The notes below the pieces were generated by a model. It did not search any database. It was not told where the DNA came from and saw nothing but the letters and a program-made list of their open reading frames with translations. The position numbers and the translations under genes were made by a program. DNA of 64,000 nucleotides from Morchella semilibera (lineage: Eukaryota > Ascomycota > Pezizomycetes > Pezizales > Morchellaceae): assembly GCA_009192285.1 (NCBI GenBank), contig WBVU01000003.1:961973-1025972 (forward strand), given 5' to 3'. How positions within the stretch are numbered: the stretch's first letter is position 1; every line of letters starts with the position of its first letter. Shown piece by piece: positions 20,889 to 33,765 of this stretch.

Positions 20889-20921
20889 TCACTCTGCTCT
20901 TGCAGGTCTAGAGCAGAGTGA
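20889..20921. repeat. Perfect 12-bp inverted repeat (hairpin)
   Basis: TCACTCTGCTCT (20889-20900) and its exact reverse complement AGAGCAGAGTGA (20910-20921) separated by 9 nt. It sits among other AGAGCAGAG copies (20832, 21254, 22182) and palindromic CTCTACAGAGTAGAG at about 20669. Confidence 0.85.
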
Positions 20922-23900
20922 GTACATCCCTACTTTATCTGCCTACTTTCTCTTAACTCCATAACTATACCTATATCTATATCCCTATCGCACCTCCTTC
21001 GAGCACAAGTGGGGGGGGGGAGGTGGGGGGGTTCCTCGCTGTCACAATGTCTCTTCCCCCGTGAGCCAGCAGAAAGTACAACCAACCCGCAGACACGAGT
21101 GCCGATACCTACTCTAACCTACCTATCGTCGACAGAGGGAGACAGACACAGACACGGTGTGACATCTGCAGGCAGCGTGGGGTCCACCCGAAGCTTATTT
21201 CCCGTGCGACTCTACTCTAGGTTGGTTGTGGGTGGGTAGGTACATAGGTACAAGAGCAGAGCAGGTAAGTAGTTAAGTAAAAAAAAAAAGTACCGGACAA
21301 TAAGGGTTTCTGGTTCACCAATGGGTGCGAGGACTAGGCGAGAACTACTGCAAAAATAAAAGCCTAGAGACAAACCTTGCATTGTCAGGTACTATTTACC
21401 TGCCCCCAAGTAGGTTCTAGGTATTCTACATACTCTTTCCCTCCTCTGCCGGCCCCCCCCCCAAAAAAAAAAAATCACAGTTGCAAAAAGATATGCCTAC
21501 ATATATGTACCTACATCCCTATCGATATTGCTGCCCTCTCGGTGAGACAGCATCCCGGAGGAAAAGAAAATAGACTAGAGTAGGTACCTAGAAGTAGGAA
21601 AAACTGGCAGGACATGTGCATTGCTGGGAGTCGACCGTTATGACTTCCTTTGTTCCGTGCCTGCCTACCTAGCTTACCTATGTACCTAAGCCTAAGATTA
21701 TGTATGTACGTGCTTGTGCTTACTCAATGAATTAACCAACGTGCTTGCGGGTGCTCGAGCTTTTTGAGCTCGAGATACATGGAGTGATGAATCATGACGC
21801 AGTCCGGCAGCAACACAAGACGTTATCTCTTATCTGATATCCCCCGGTACGTACCATTGTCTCTATCTACACAGGTACAACTTGAACGCCTAGAAAAAAA
21901 TAAAATAAAAAACAGGCGAAAAAAAATTTTTAACCCCCCCCCCCCCCACCCCTCCCACCTTGGGCAAGGACGCACAGGCCTTATGTAGGTACATGTATGT
22001 ACCTACGTACCAATGGCCACCCACCCACCGGCTCGGGAAGCTTATCCAATCCCCATCGCTCGGCGAGTCTCTGGCCGCATCGGCAGACGCATTCCAAACC
22101 TTCTTTCGCGGGGCCGCATTCTGCTTCCACATCCAGTGAGTGCAGCTGCCCCAAGCTGTTAGAGTAGGGACTCTGCCTAGAGCAGAGCAGTTACCCTACG
22201 TCAGTCTGCCTCCCCCTGCATGTCTCATGATGATGCCTGCTGCTGCCTGCTGCTGCTGCTGCTGTATGTAAGCTCTAGCTAGTTACTCCAGCTGCTGTAG
22301 AGCTCCATCCTCTGACTGGCCATCCTCGCGAGCCAATAGTTTGCCCCCCGTAAGCTATTCTGGCACGTGCTGCGGCGAACATCGTGGTTTACTATGGTTA
22401 TCGACTTATCGTGATATGTATATACCGTCCTCCATTTTCCGCTCTTTCTCTGGTTCCGGACCGTACGTGCGCAGCACCCCTTAACTAGCTGGGCACGGTA
22501 CGGTACATACCTAACCATCCTTACCAACAGACGGATCCCCGCAATCCCCGCAAATTGGCTATCCCGGATTTTGATCACGGCGGGAGATCGGATCGGGGGT
22601 ACGTAGAGGAGAGAAAGCGGAAGCTTCATCTACACGGGATGGACGATGGAAGGGTTGAATAAATGGTTGGTAGCCACGTTTCGAGTAACGATGGCGGAGG
22701 CGGCGGGTGACCGACGACAACGACAACGACAACGATGATAAATTAATTCTTGTAGAAATCGTGTCGGGTTCGGAATCGACGGTAGCAGAAAATCTCACCC
22801 GTTATCGTGACTGATCCATCAAAAGTAAGAAGAAAAAAAAGGGAGGAAAAGAAAGGAAAAAGAAAGAAAAAAACCTGAGGGTCAGTAAAGCATGTAGTCA
22901 AAGAATCGACAAAGACGGAGACGACCCTGTAACCAGGCCCCCCAATAAGTATCGTAACAATTACCACCTGAGCTCTGCTACCAGGGATGTACCACTCCCC
23001 CATTCTTCACGAACTGTTCCCAAGCTCCAAATTCGCCGATATCAAAAGCACTCGAATCCCATCCACGATCGGGGAGTCCTCCTCCTACTCCTCCTCCCCC
23101 ATATCAAAAACAGGTCAGGCCACGCGACAGGGCTAGCTACTCTGTGTTGTTGTTATGGTGGGAGCAACGTCAATCAACGTGTTCCGTCCGGGAGATCATT
23201 CTAGTATTTGCCTATCGGGTTTCAGATGTGCTGTAAGGTGTCTTCGGAGGGAGTGGATCTTGGATTGCACTGAAACAAGCTAGGGGGAGAGATGATGGGC
23301 ATTTTGTATCTACTCCAATTGAATGAACGTATGTAGAACTCGTTCCTGCTGATGGGGAGAAAAAAAGATATTTGATCTTTTCAAAACTGCCCCCGGGGCG
23401 GCATTAGAGATACGCTGCTGTTCTAATTCGACCATACTTCAGTACGACCCGCTCCCCGGCGAGCATTACTACTCTGATACTCTGCTGAAGGTATTCAGGA
23501 GTCATGACGGCGGACAGGCAGTACTTTACTGCACAAAAGTGACTTTACTAACAGTCAATGTCAAAGCTGCCAGTACCGTCGACAACAACACAGCCCGGGA
23601 TTGTGGAGAAGCTTTAAGAAACCTGTATTTCTCGCCAGAAACCCTAGCTAGGGCTATTGCATCTCCCGACAGGTTGGCTCATCCAGCTATTGGGACGATA
23701 CGATGCGTTGGCCAGGGGCTGGGCATGGGGCGTAATTCTCCGATGAGCTGCGGTTGGCTAGACAGATCCTTTTTTTCTTTTGCTTTGTCAGGAACTTGCA
23801 AGCGGAAGAGGTTTGTGCGATTTGGGGGTGAAAGGAAAAAAAGGGAAAAGCACATCTCACGATGAAGTTTGGGATCTTTTTTTTTGCTTACAATGTAGGT

Positions 23901-26900
23901 TGTTGTTTTGCGGTAAAGCCGATCATTACCAATTCCCACGATAGAGCTGAGTGCTAACCCCAACGTCGCATCACAATGTTAGTTAACCTAGAGTTCACCA
24001 TGAACCGGGTACGATGCCCATTTCGATAATTGCAGCCACTCTCGTTGGCGATATCCCGACATAGCTAGCACAGATAGCAGATGATCGATAGGTAGATGGG
24101 AGGGGGTAAGGTTGTGCGGGGTTCGTTAATCCAGTGGAGTCTGATCTGAGTCATGCCATTATATTATTTATTTATTGTTTCCCCTTCTCTAGATCTCTGT
24201 CACCCCCCCTTTTTTTTTTACTCCTCATCCACCGGTAGGTATGGTACGGCTATCGAGGGAGAAAAGTATGGTAAACTGTTCTCGTGATACCAGATCGATG
24301 GAGTGCTTGTCAGACAGAGACAGGGGGTGTGAATGCGATTGGTTGAGCCCAACCTCGGTTGCTGCCAAATACTTGCTTCTCTAAGCCACACCTGTCTTAA
24401 TTCTAGTCTAGCCAACTACATCAAATGTATCCAGATTACACATCAAATGTAACCAACCAACGTCCGTAACATTCCAAACGAGCCACCTGCTGCCAACATA
24501 CATACTGCACGTAACCCTCCCTTCCTGATCCAGCCCCAAATAGCTGTAACATGTCTGTATCCTGACTTAACTGAAGCTTCACCGGTATCAGCAGCTGCCC
24601 CTCCAAACAATATCATTCATTTTGTTTCCCCGGTCAATCAAGCTTGCACACAATGCCATTTTTTTTATGAAGTATGTAGCTGGCTGGGTTTGTCCGCCCT
24701 TGCCGCGGCTAGCGTATGCTAGACTCCTCCTCAACCCAGACCACAGGGCTCGACGGTCACGCACCATCGTATCTCTCCCCTCAGTGACATCTTCATCTTC
24801 AGGGATTCTCTCCTCAGCAGCTAAGTATCTAGCTAGCTAGCTACAGAAAAGGGTACTGTAGGTATCACTACGGTGGAATGTTTCCCCAGAGCAGTAAGGT
24901 AAGGATTAGGGTTGGGGGGAATGCTTCCACAAAACACTTCGGAAGGATGCCAAATCATTTTTTGTTTTGTTTCGCATGCAAATGCTGTAAAATACGAAGC
25001 GATACGAAGTGAGATTGGTAGCTGCTCCTCCGCCTAAGGATTTCGTTTCGTTCCGTTCGACGCGGAGATAGTTATTTGGCCCATGACTATATGACTACAT
25101 GATGGCGATGTGCACTGCTTGATTTTGACGTGCATCCGAACGAACCCTCTCGAGCGCTAGCCGCCCTCCTGTCCGTGAGGCAAAGGCAAAAGACGTAATG
25201 TAAAGCAATAGCTGAGGAAATCTCGGTTCGGGCATACTCCCTCTCTCTCTCCAGGTTTCTCGCCTTCCTCCGCTCCGGCGCGACCGGGAGCTGAACAAGC
25301 GACAAAACATGTACGTATGTAGAAGCGACGGCATGCGCAACTTATTTAACGGCGATAGAGGCGAAAAATAGTAAACCGTGCAACGCAAACAATTCCCCAA
25401 TCCACACATACATATTGTAAACATACATATTTACATCGGGCTGATGCTTACCACTCCACGTTTCTCGGAGAAATACTACCGTCATCAATTACATGTTACA
25501 AATCCTAGTCTTACCCATGGTGTAAAACAAAAACAAAAAAAATACCAATCATCACAGTACCAATATCTCCCTCAGGTATGTCAAGATAGATATCGATCAC
25601 GTCAATGACGCCAGCACCCATCATCACCACTCTCACACACCCCTCGCCCTGCCCCACTCCATCCCGGGAGATCAGCGGTCATGACCGCCTCACTAATCGG
25701 GATCACCGCGCGCGAGTACAAGGGCTAGATGTATCTAGCAACCCTGACCCTCGTCGTTGCGGAGACAACCTACGCGGGGTCCACTTGCCTAGTACTCTCT
25801 CTACTTGAAGTTGTTTGTTTTGTTTTTGGTTTGCCAGTCTATTATCGCAGGTATATACCTCCTAAATGTAGGCACTCTATCGGCGCACGGCGGGGTAGGT
25901 GACTAGCAGGGACTAGACTTCCTTGTCGCAGGGAGACACCCGGTGAAATCGAACACATAGGGTACAAGCAGCTCTACTCTAGCGCGCCGTGCCGGTTTTA
26001 CTCTGCATCAAGCACAAGTCAAGTGCCTGCGTGTGATGAGGTCGAAGTAATGTACCTTATGTAGCTTGGTGCCTCATGCAGCGGGCTTGGTTTCGATATG
26101 TGGCCATGGTTGCGAGGGGAACGGGTGATTGTTTACGTCCTCCTGGCCTCCTCCACATCTAGATACATGTAGATACAGTCGATGGGCCACGAGGCTGGTG
26201 CAATTAATATCTTATATTCCTATGCCTAGGGACATGTGGAAGTCACCAAAGTAGAGTAAGAGCAAAGTATAGCAGAGGATGAAAATAGTAGCTACTTACA
26301 TATGTATTCACCCCCTCGTGCATGCGTGCTAGTGCGAGTTCCTCTGCGCAGACGTAACATACTTTAATCTAAGCCTCCGTCAATCACGACATCAGGACAT
26401 CAGGGCGAGATGCCCATCCGAATGTAGAATCTACCGTAGCACATACCGTTCCAACTTATCCCCCCCCCCCCCCCATGATCCAAAGCAGGAACCGAACGAT
26501 AGGGACATCACGCGCAAGCCCAGCGAGGTGGGGAAAAAAAGCCGCCTACGATAACTCCACACAGTGATAAGGCTGGGGGAATGGATGTAGGCGGACGGAT
26601 TACTTAGTAGTGCCTTATGTATATCTAGATGTTCCCTGGGAATGGTAGGTATGAGTGAGGTAAGTGGGTAACACGATGAAACAGTCACATGAAGGTGCCC
26701 TAAAGACTGGAGTAACAATTGACAAACTACATGTATGATACTTCTTGGTATGTATACTATCATAGCATCATCATCACCACATTCCCTCATCCATGTCTTG
26801 TCTGCCTCCATATGCGATGAACCAACCAACCACAAGTCCCAAACCCTTTTACCGAGAAACTTAAACTTGATTCACCCCGCGCATCATATCATATATCAAT

Positions 26901-27920
26901 ATCCTCTTTTTGAGTAGATACCATCTGGTTCCCCTCTCCCCTCCTTAGCCAGTCCGGGTGTGCGCATGTGTAGGACACCTAACCCTAGACAGGCCCTTAT
27001 CACGTGTAAGCACAGATCTTCGAGAAGCTAGGCGTGGAAGAGATAAGTGTATTGGAGAGGGGGTTGTCGAGACCCCGCATGATTATTGCATAGAGTCCCT
27101 TATCCTTATCCGCCAGGCGCTGATAGGTAGAGCACTACATACTCATCTAGGTAGTTGAGGCGGGCGGCGGCAAACAGACACAGGGTCTAATCATGTCAAG
27201 TGAGACAAATGTCATAATACATAAACATTATATTCGTTTTTGCACCTGCATGGAGCCTGAAGAAATGAGTAAAAAACCCCAAGTAAGTATGGTAGATACA
27301 TCGTACTCATGAGTACATACATGTACTGTTGTACGCGTTATGTAGCGGATTTTACACTTGAGTCTGTGTTGGGATTTTTGGGGGCCTTTCGTTCGTTCGT
27401 TCTCCCGGACGTTAATCAATTGATACTCACTCATTATCTCTCTACCTACCGTACATACATACCGGCTCATACTCTATCTATCGCCTCTCCAACCAGCCAG
27501 CCTGAGTCGAAATCCCCATTCCGCACATACTGCGGTGCTACTTCGGCCCTGCTGCTGCTGCTGTCGTAGACACTCGAATTTTTTTATATACAGATGCGCC
27601 AGGCGGCACCCAGCATCAAAGTGCATGCTTGTCAGAAAATCGGCCTTGTGTGTGTGCACCCACAACCACCACCACGACCCATGCTATGTGTGCACATCTG
27701 GCGGCGGGTGGAAGGGGGGGAATTTCGGGGTAACATTTGTTTGGCCCGTTTCGTTTCTGTATGCGGGTGTGTGTGTTTTTTTTCTGGGGCTGGGGGGCGC
27801 GCGAATCGGCAGGGCTTCTCTGGGAACAGCATCTTGACGCGAGTCCAGGGAGGGCAGGCAGTTGAAGGGTAGGAAGGAGACATCATAATCAACAACATCA
27901 TCATCATATGTAAGTACACG

Positions 27921-28020
27921 CTTACCAGCATAAGAACAGAAAATGCTGTTGCTCAGGGCAAGGATAATTTGTATGGAGCGGCGACGTTCTCTCATACAAA
28001 CAATCCCTGGTTCCAGAAAA
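27921..28020. mobile_element. Possible degraded relative of the mariner-type MITE at 39.3 kb
   Basis: Shares blocks with the 39306-39430 element in matching order: ACCAGCATAAGAAC.GAAAATGC here against ACCATAAGAACCTGAAAATGC there, then GGATAATTTGTATGGAG and ATACAAACAATCCCTG. The terminal inverted repeats are no longer clear. Found by eye, so the relationship is tentative. Confidence 0.35.
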
Positions 28021-31000
28021 GAAAGGTTGTTACAATGCACTTGTGAGGGGGGAGGGGGGAGGGGGGGGGGGCGGGCGACCAACAACCACCCAGATCAGCC
28101 CAACTGGCGGTCGCACAACAGTTACCATTACCACCGCCGCCGCATGTTGAAGGGGTTTCGCGGGCGGGTGTTGAGATGGGACGACAGATGTGGTGATGAC
28201 CGTCGTGCCCGGCTCGAGCAGCAGCGGCACCAGAACGAGGGGTATTTTTTTTTCTTTCGGTGGGCTTCTGGGTGATTCCGTGCTAACTCCACGAAGGTGC
28301 AGGGACCAGGAGGGGTCTATTTGTGTCATTTGCGTTTCCAGGAAAAGGTTAGGGGCGAGCTTTCTGTTTTTGGGGGGCGGGATAGTTAATTGTGCCCGAT
28401 TTGGAATCCTGGAAGTTATGGTTACTGGCGCTGGCTGAGCCCCGCTTGTGAAGCCCCGGTTTTATGGCTTGTGGTTGGTGAGGTTGTGGTCGCTGAGGTT
28501 GTGGCTAGCGAAACTCAGTCCAACAGTGGTTGATGTCTGAGTAGAAAGCTGTATGCATGTAGCAGTAGCCACCCACAGTTCGACCATCCCACAAACCATA
28601 AACGCCCTGAGGAGTGCAGAGGAGATTTTATTTATGTTTATGTATGCGGTGAAAGCGTTGCGGCACCCTCCCCAGATCAGGTCTGCAGGACCCGTTTTTT
28701 TTTTATCTTTGTTTTATTTTCGATATTTTTTTTAGTTACCAGGACGAGGAAGCTCCCTTCCCTCCCTGGCGCTCCCACCACCCCACCCATTCATGCGCAG
28801 ATGCAGAACCCATATGCGCCGGGAACGTGGGAATCATGTATGATTGGCTGGGAAGGGGGAGAGGGAAACTTGATTGTTTCCACATCAAGCAGCCGGTCGG
28901 GAAGAAGGGGAAGGGCCAGGACTAGATTTGGCGCTCCACCAACCCCCCTCGAAGGTTTTGTTTTATTTTTTTATTTTTATAAAATGGAAACAGGCGAGAT
29001 GAACCTATTTTACATTGGCGACGATTTAATAATAAATCACGGGGTAACATGTAGTTTGTATCCACGAAAGTTTGGTTTGGGGCTCCGACGAGTAACCCAT
29101 AGCTCAGGTGAGAATTACCCTACGAGTACCTACATACGCAGTGGGAGGAGGGGGGGAGGGTCAAGGTTTGCTTTCGAGGGGGTTTAATAGTGAATGTTTT
29201 TTTTTTCTAGGGGAGGGGGAAGGGTGGATACGGGGGCCTTCTTGAATGTTTTTGGACAACTCATCAAAGTGTATTGAATCGAGATCATTTTTTTGGTGGT
29301 TTGGAGAGAGAGGGCAAGAACGGGCAGTTAAAGTAGTAGTAAGAGCCAAAATCTGGCAGTGACTTACTTCTTGGCGATTTTTTCGGGGTGGAGGGGGGGG
29401 GGGGGGCGGGCATGAACCAGTGGGAGTTTGGTTACTTTTGGGCCCTTGCTTGCCTGAGAGCTCCCCTTCCCTGCTTTGGCGCTGCTCTCTGGCTGGTCGC
29501 TCCCCGCAGGGCATGTAAGCCAATAGATGTCTTCCGCCCTTTCCTTTTCGTAGTCGCTGGCTAGAAGAGTTCAGTGGACGAGGCAGCCAGGAAGTGGTCG
29601 TAGTAAGGAGGAGTAGGAGCAGCAGCACCTTTCTTAGAGTAGCAGCAGCAGCAACAGCAGCAGCAGGCAGGTCTTGGGACATCCCGCTCTCCCCACCATC
29701 ACGAATTGGACAAGTGATACCCAATAGCCCTGCTTGCCTGTTATTTTCCCTTTCCCATCATCATCGCGCCCTCACTCCCCCATCCGGGCCACACACCCAC
29801 ACCCCCATACCACGCTCAGTGTTGCTTAGTGTCGCTCACCCATAGAGCTTGCGCACCCCCAACCAGCCTGTCAGTAACTCGAACCCGAACAAGTGAAGCT
29901 GGTCGTTTCGTCAATATTCTCATCACGCTTCTCCTCCCCCCCCCCCCCTCTCTGTATACCTTACCTTATTCACACTTCTCTTCTCTTGAGAGTTCTATTT
30001 CTCTTTTCTAACGACCTTTTATTTCCTCCCCACACCCACTCTTCCCCTACCCCCATCTTGCATCTCAGTTGACCTACACCCCCCCCCTCCCCCTCCCTTT
30101 CCCGAATTAACCCCCTCCTCCTCATAGTATCATCCCCGCCTCTACCTACCGGTCGGGCTATCTTCCCCATTGCTCTCTCTCTTCAATCGTCCGCTCGGAA
30201 CGAAAAACAAACTCCGTGCTCTCTCCATCACTGAATCTTTGACTTCTTTTTTTTTTTTTCCCTTTTACTTTCAATTTTTGTCTGCTGCTGTTCTCCAGTC
30301 ACACGTTGCTTGTCCGGCATAGACATTCATCCGTCATACTCCCTCCTCCTCCCAATCCTACCTCTCTATCTCCCCCCCGGTTGCATTAACTTGCAATCGA
30401 AACAGCCACGACTATTTCTCCCCCCCGAAACAATCGAAACGTCGCCCATCTGATTTGACTGCTCTTCTGTTGCTCAAAAGGACAACTCGACTGCTTTGAA
30501 ATCATAACCTCCGGGAAACGAACCTGTCAAGACAGTTGTTCGTCCCTATTATCCAGCCACCGCGCTGCGTTGTTAGAAGGAGCCTCTTTTGCAAATAGAC
30601 TCCTCCTGCAGCTGTCTTACAGGCTTAGGCTTGCCTTTTCCTCCTACTCTATCTACTACTACTTATTACTACTACTACTACTTTCTTCTACTACTTACTA
30701 CTTCTTTCTCTTCTTCTTCTACTGCTATTACTACTTTTTCTACGCTTACCGTACTTGTTTCTCTTTCGTTCTTTTTCATTACCCGCTAGCTGAGTCGTCA
30801 TCGAATTACCATCTACGTATACAACGCACTGCAGGTTCTGCGAGCCACCACCACTGCTTCTACTAAGCCCCCCCTTTTCTTGAGAACCATCCTCTCTTTC
30901 TCCTTCTCCATCCTTCCAGAGGGAAAAGAAACCCAGAGAGAGGCGGTCCAATCAACCATATTGACCGTAGACCGTCAATATAACTCCACTGGATGCTATA

Positions 31001-31495
31001 ATCGTTTATTTTATTTCTATAAGTCACTCACTCACACTACCATCTGGAATCGTTGCCTGGCTATTTGCAATACTAAATCGACTACTTGCGCGCACTACTC
31101 AATCTCAATCCGGTGAGATCGTCTTTCGTTCCATCGACAGGTCCTCCATTCCGGTCCTGATCTAAACAACTCAGTCTTGGCATCTACTATTTCCACGCTA
31201 CTCCATACTTGGCATCTACTATTGCAACTACCATTACCGAGTACACGTCGTTCCCTGTAGTAATACTCAAAAGTGGCCACTGCTACTAGCGCATATTAAA
31301 TCTCCCTCTACCCACCCCCCCCCCCTCCCCTTCCCCTCCCCCTTTCAATCAACAACAATCAAATCGTTAATCTTAATCAAGAGCCCTCCTCCCCCTCCTT
31401 CACCACCAGCAGCTTCACACATCCCAACCAGACGACTTTAACCAGTGGTTTCTGCTCGTCTGTTACAGCACTCTACATACACCCCCCCCCCCCTT

Positions 31496-33626
31496 ATGGC
31501 GCTTCCGAAAATGACTACGGACCCCTATGCCGTTCTCGGAATACCAAATGATGCTGCCACAGCTACTATCAGGACTTCATACAAGAAACTAATCCTGCAA
31601 TGCCATCCCGACAAAGTGCACGACGAGTCACTACGCGAGGAGAAGGCCATTCAGTTCCAGAAAGTCCAGGAGGCCTATGAACTCCTACTTGATAGTCGCC
31701 GCAGGCGGAAATACGACGAAGAAGTGGCCAAGCAGGCGAAAGCGGCAGCAGAAGCAGCGGCTAAACCACCCTCACCCCCGCAGTCACAGCCACAGCCACA
31801 ACCACAGCCAATGCAAACTCCACACATGGCCCATGCACACCCTCACACGTCACATCGAAGCACGAGTGGAACCAGACATTCTCCAGGTAGTGCAGAGAGA
31901 TCATCGGAGAGGGCGGACAGGCCGAGAAGGGAGAGAAGTGCTACTAACCCATCGCCAGATGAGCGACAGAAAGATAGGGAGGCTAGGCATGCTAGAAAGC
32001 GAGCAGAAGGACGGGAGAGAAGGTCGAGGGAGGAGTCCTCGTGGACCCCGGAGGAGCAGCAGAATATAAGGAGGGATACAGCGGATTATGCGCGGATGAT
32101 GAAGGAAGAGGAGGTAAGAAAGGCTGCAGAACGGACAGAGCGGGCAGAGCGAGCTAGAAGGGAGAGGGAGAGGGAGGCGTATGAGGAGGCTCGATATGCG
32201 CAGGCACACGCACAGGCACAAGCACAGGCACACGCACAGGCACAAGCTCAAGCTCAACATACACATACGCATCACCCTGATGAAGTGCCAAAGAAGGGGT
32301 ACAACAGATATACTGCCGACGGTTCGCCGAGGAAATCATCGTATGATGCCCGACAGTACGAAATACCGACCGCCAGTGCTCCACTACCAACAGCACCGAT
32401 CCCGCCACCAGCACCCGAAGCCCGACCCGACGTCCGACCCGACGCCCGATCTGACGTCCGACCAGGGTATCTCGAAGCCAAAAAGGCTGAAGAAGAGAGA
32501 CTTGCCAGGGTCAAGGCAAAGATGGGCGTAGATGACCTACCGAGGGCGCCTGTTCCGGAAGCATCAGATAGAGAACGTGAAAGGCTAGCGAGGGATGCAC
32601 GGGAGAGAGCTGAACGCGGTGGCCGAGAGCGAGATCGTGGATCCGAGGCCCCGCAGTACCGCGAACGAAGGTCCTCAAAAACCCCACCATTGCGCAGAGG
32701 ATCCTCTGTAACTTCAAGGTGCGACGAAGTTCCCTCGACCCCGATGATGCGACCTGCAGCCACGGCTTATGGAGGGTCAGCCCCAACACATACCTCTTCA
32801 TACTCGTCTAGCGGAGCAGCCTACGCGCCGAGGCGAAGGCATAGCAGCCCAAGTATTGAGAAACAGGCGTCCCGTATGCAATCTCGCGAGGTACCGGTAA
32901 CCGACTCTGGGTACTCAAGCCCGTCGACTGATACGCCGGTTGCCGATAAGAAGGTGCCTATTCCTGAAATACGCACTGCTGCAGACGGGTAAGCGATATA
33001 CTGTCAATGATAAGTTTTAACTTTTACTGATTTCCTCCCTAAGGACCGATAACTTGAACGGATCGTGGAAGAAGTATACGTTTGAGGTGTACGTCCGTGA
33101 AGACGACGAAGCCATCGCTCAGGCCCAGGGCGGCATACCTTCCCACTACGCGCACTCAAGCTCACCCTCAATACACCCCGCCGACCCTATGAGTGGCCTC
33201 GCACCGCCTCTTCCTGCCGAACATATCCAGAAAGCAGCAAATATCTTTAACATACCATTTAGGCCCGTGGGGGTTTACCCTGGAGGCATCGACCCCCGAG
33301 CTGACCCTCGAGTTGACCCTCGGGTTGACCGTTATCCCCCAGCGCCAAGCAGCAGCATCCACCCGCATTCACCCCCGAGTAGTCACCACCCCGGCCATTC
33401 GCCCCACTCTCCCCATGCTTCACCTCCAAGACATTCAAGGCACCACCACTCGCCTACTCTCTCACCTAGAATAGTACCTGAGTTTGTATCGCCAGGTTTG
33501 ACGAGGTCAAATACTACACCACATCACTCGCACTCATCGCGATCCCGGGAACGGGATCACGGGCATGGTGGGTATGGATATGTGCCAGCGCCACCACTGA
33601 CTCGCAATTCCACCTTTTCTAATTAG
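31496..33626 (+). CDS. J-domain (DnaJ/HSP40-like) protein, class C type
   Basis: Exons 31496..32988 and 33044..33626 joined by a 55-nt intron (GTAAGC..TAAG) that removes an in-frame TAA; 691 residues. Residues 8-76 are a J domain with helix II, the HPD motif at 37-39 (CHPDK) and a QKVQEAYELL helix, ending in RRRRKYDEE. The HPD triad stimulates Hsp70 ATPase. No Gly/Phe region or zinc fingers follow, so it is class C. The rest is low-complexity: a PQ-rich stretch, a charged Arg/Glu helix (about 140-260), an (AQ)n/(AH) repeat, RPD repeats and a His/Ser/Pro-rich tail. The first ATG in frame is chosen; it follows C12. The GTG upstream at 31445 is not a start. The stop codon overlaps the first base of a MITE. 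Confidence 0.85.
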
Positions 33627-33765
33627 GGTCTGTTCGGTTGACACAAAAATCCATAGATTGGTTGCAATCTATGGATTGGGCCTAATAAAATAATCACCTC
33701 CAGAGGTGTTTTTTTTATATTCAATCTATGGATTGCAACCAACTCAACGTCAACCGAACGGAGCC
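33626..33765. mobile_element. PIF/Harbinger-type MITE, 140 bp, inserted at a stop codon
   Basis: Ends GGGTCTGTTCGGTTGAC and the reverse complement of GGCTCCGTTCGGTTGAC match at 15 of 17 bases. The flanking TTA (33623-33625 and 33766-33768) is a 3-bp target duplication of the TWA type used by PIF/Harbinger elements, whose ends typically start GGG/GGC. Inside are further complementary arms (CCATAGATTGGTTGCAAT and its partner) and a central CACCTC..GAGGTG. No coding capacity, so a non-autonomous element. Confidence 0.85.

Larger units (their letters stand above)
18294..31495. other. About 13 kb without a convincing gene
   Basis: The stretch is full of simple sequence: TAGGTACC/GTACCTAC and GTAGAGTA/TACTCTAC motifs (19.3-22.2 kb), ATCC repeats at about 19850-19878, CTG repeats at about 22225-22263, a CAG/CAA tract at about 29636-29666, poly-C at 21934-21947 and 26460-26474, poly-G at 29393-29406, and TACT repeats near 30650-30720. 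No ORF has recognisable domains or codon bias. The last 1.5 kb before 31496 is pyrimidine-rich, typical of a fungal promoter or long 5' leader of the J-protein gene. Short split genes could be missed. Confidence 0.45.

Noticed and set aside
23539-23865. 108-codon ORF in the gene desert
   Set aside because: Slightly protein-like start but a low-complexity Lys/Arg end and no recognisable feature.
31901-32275. Leu/Cys-rich minus-strand ORF
   Set aside because: Antisense of the charged and AQ/AH repeat part of the J-protein.
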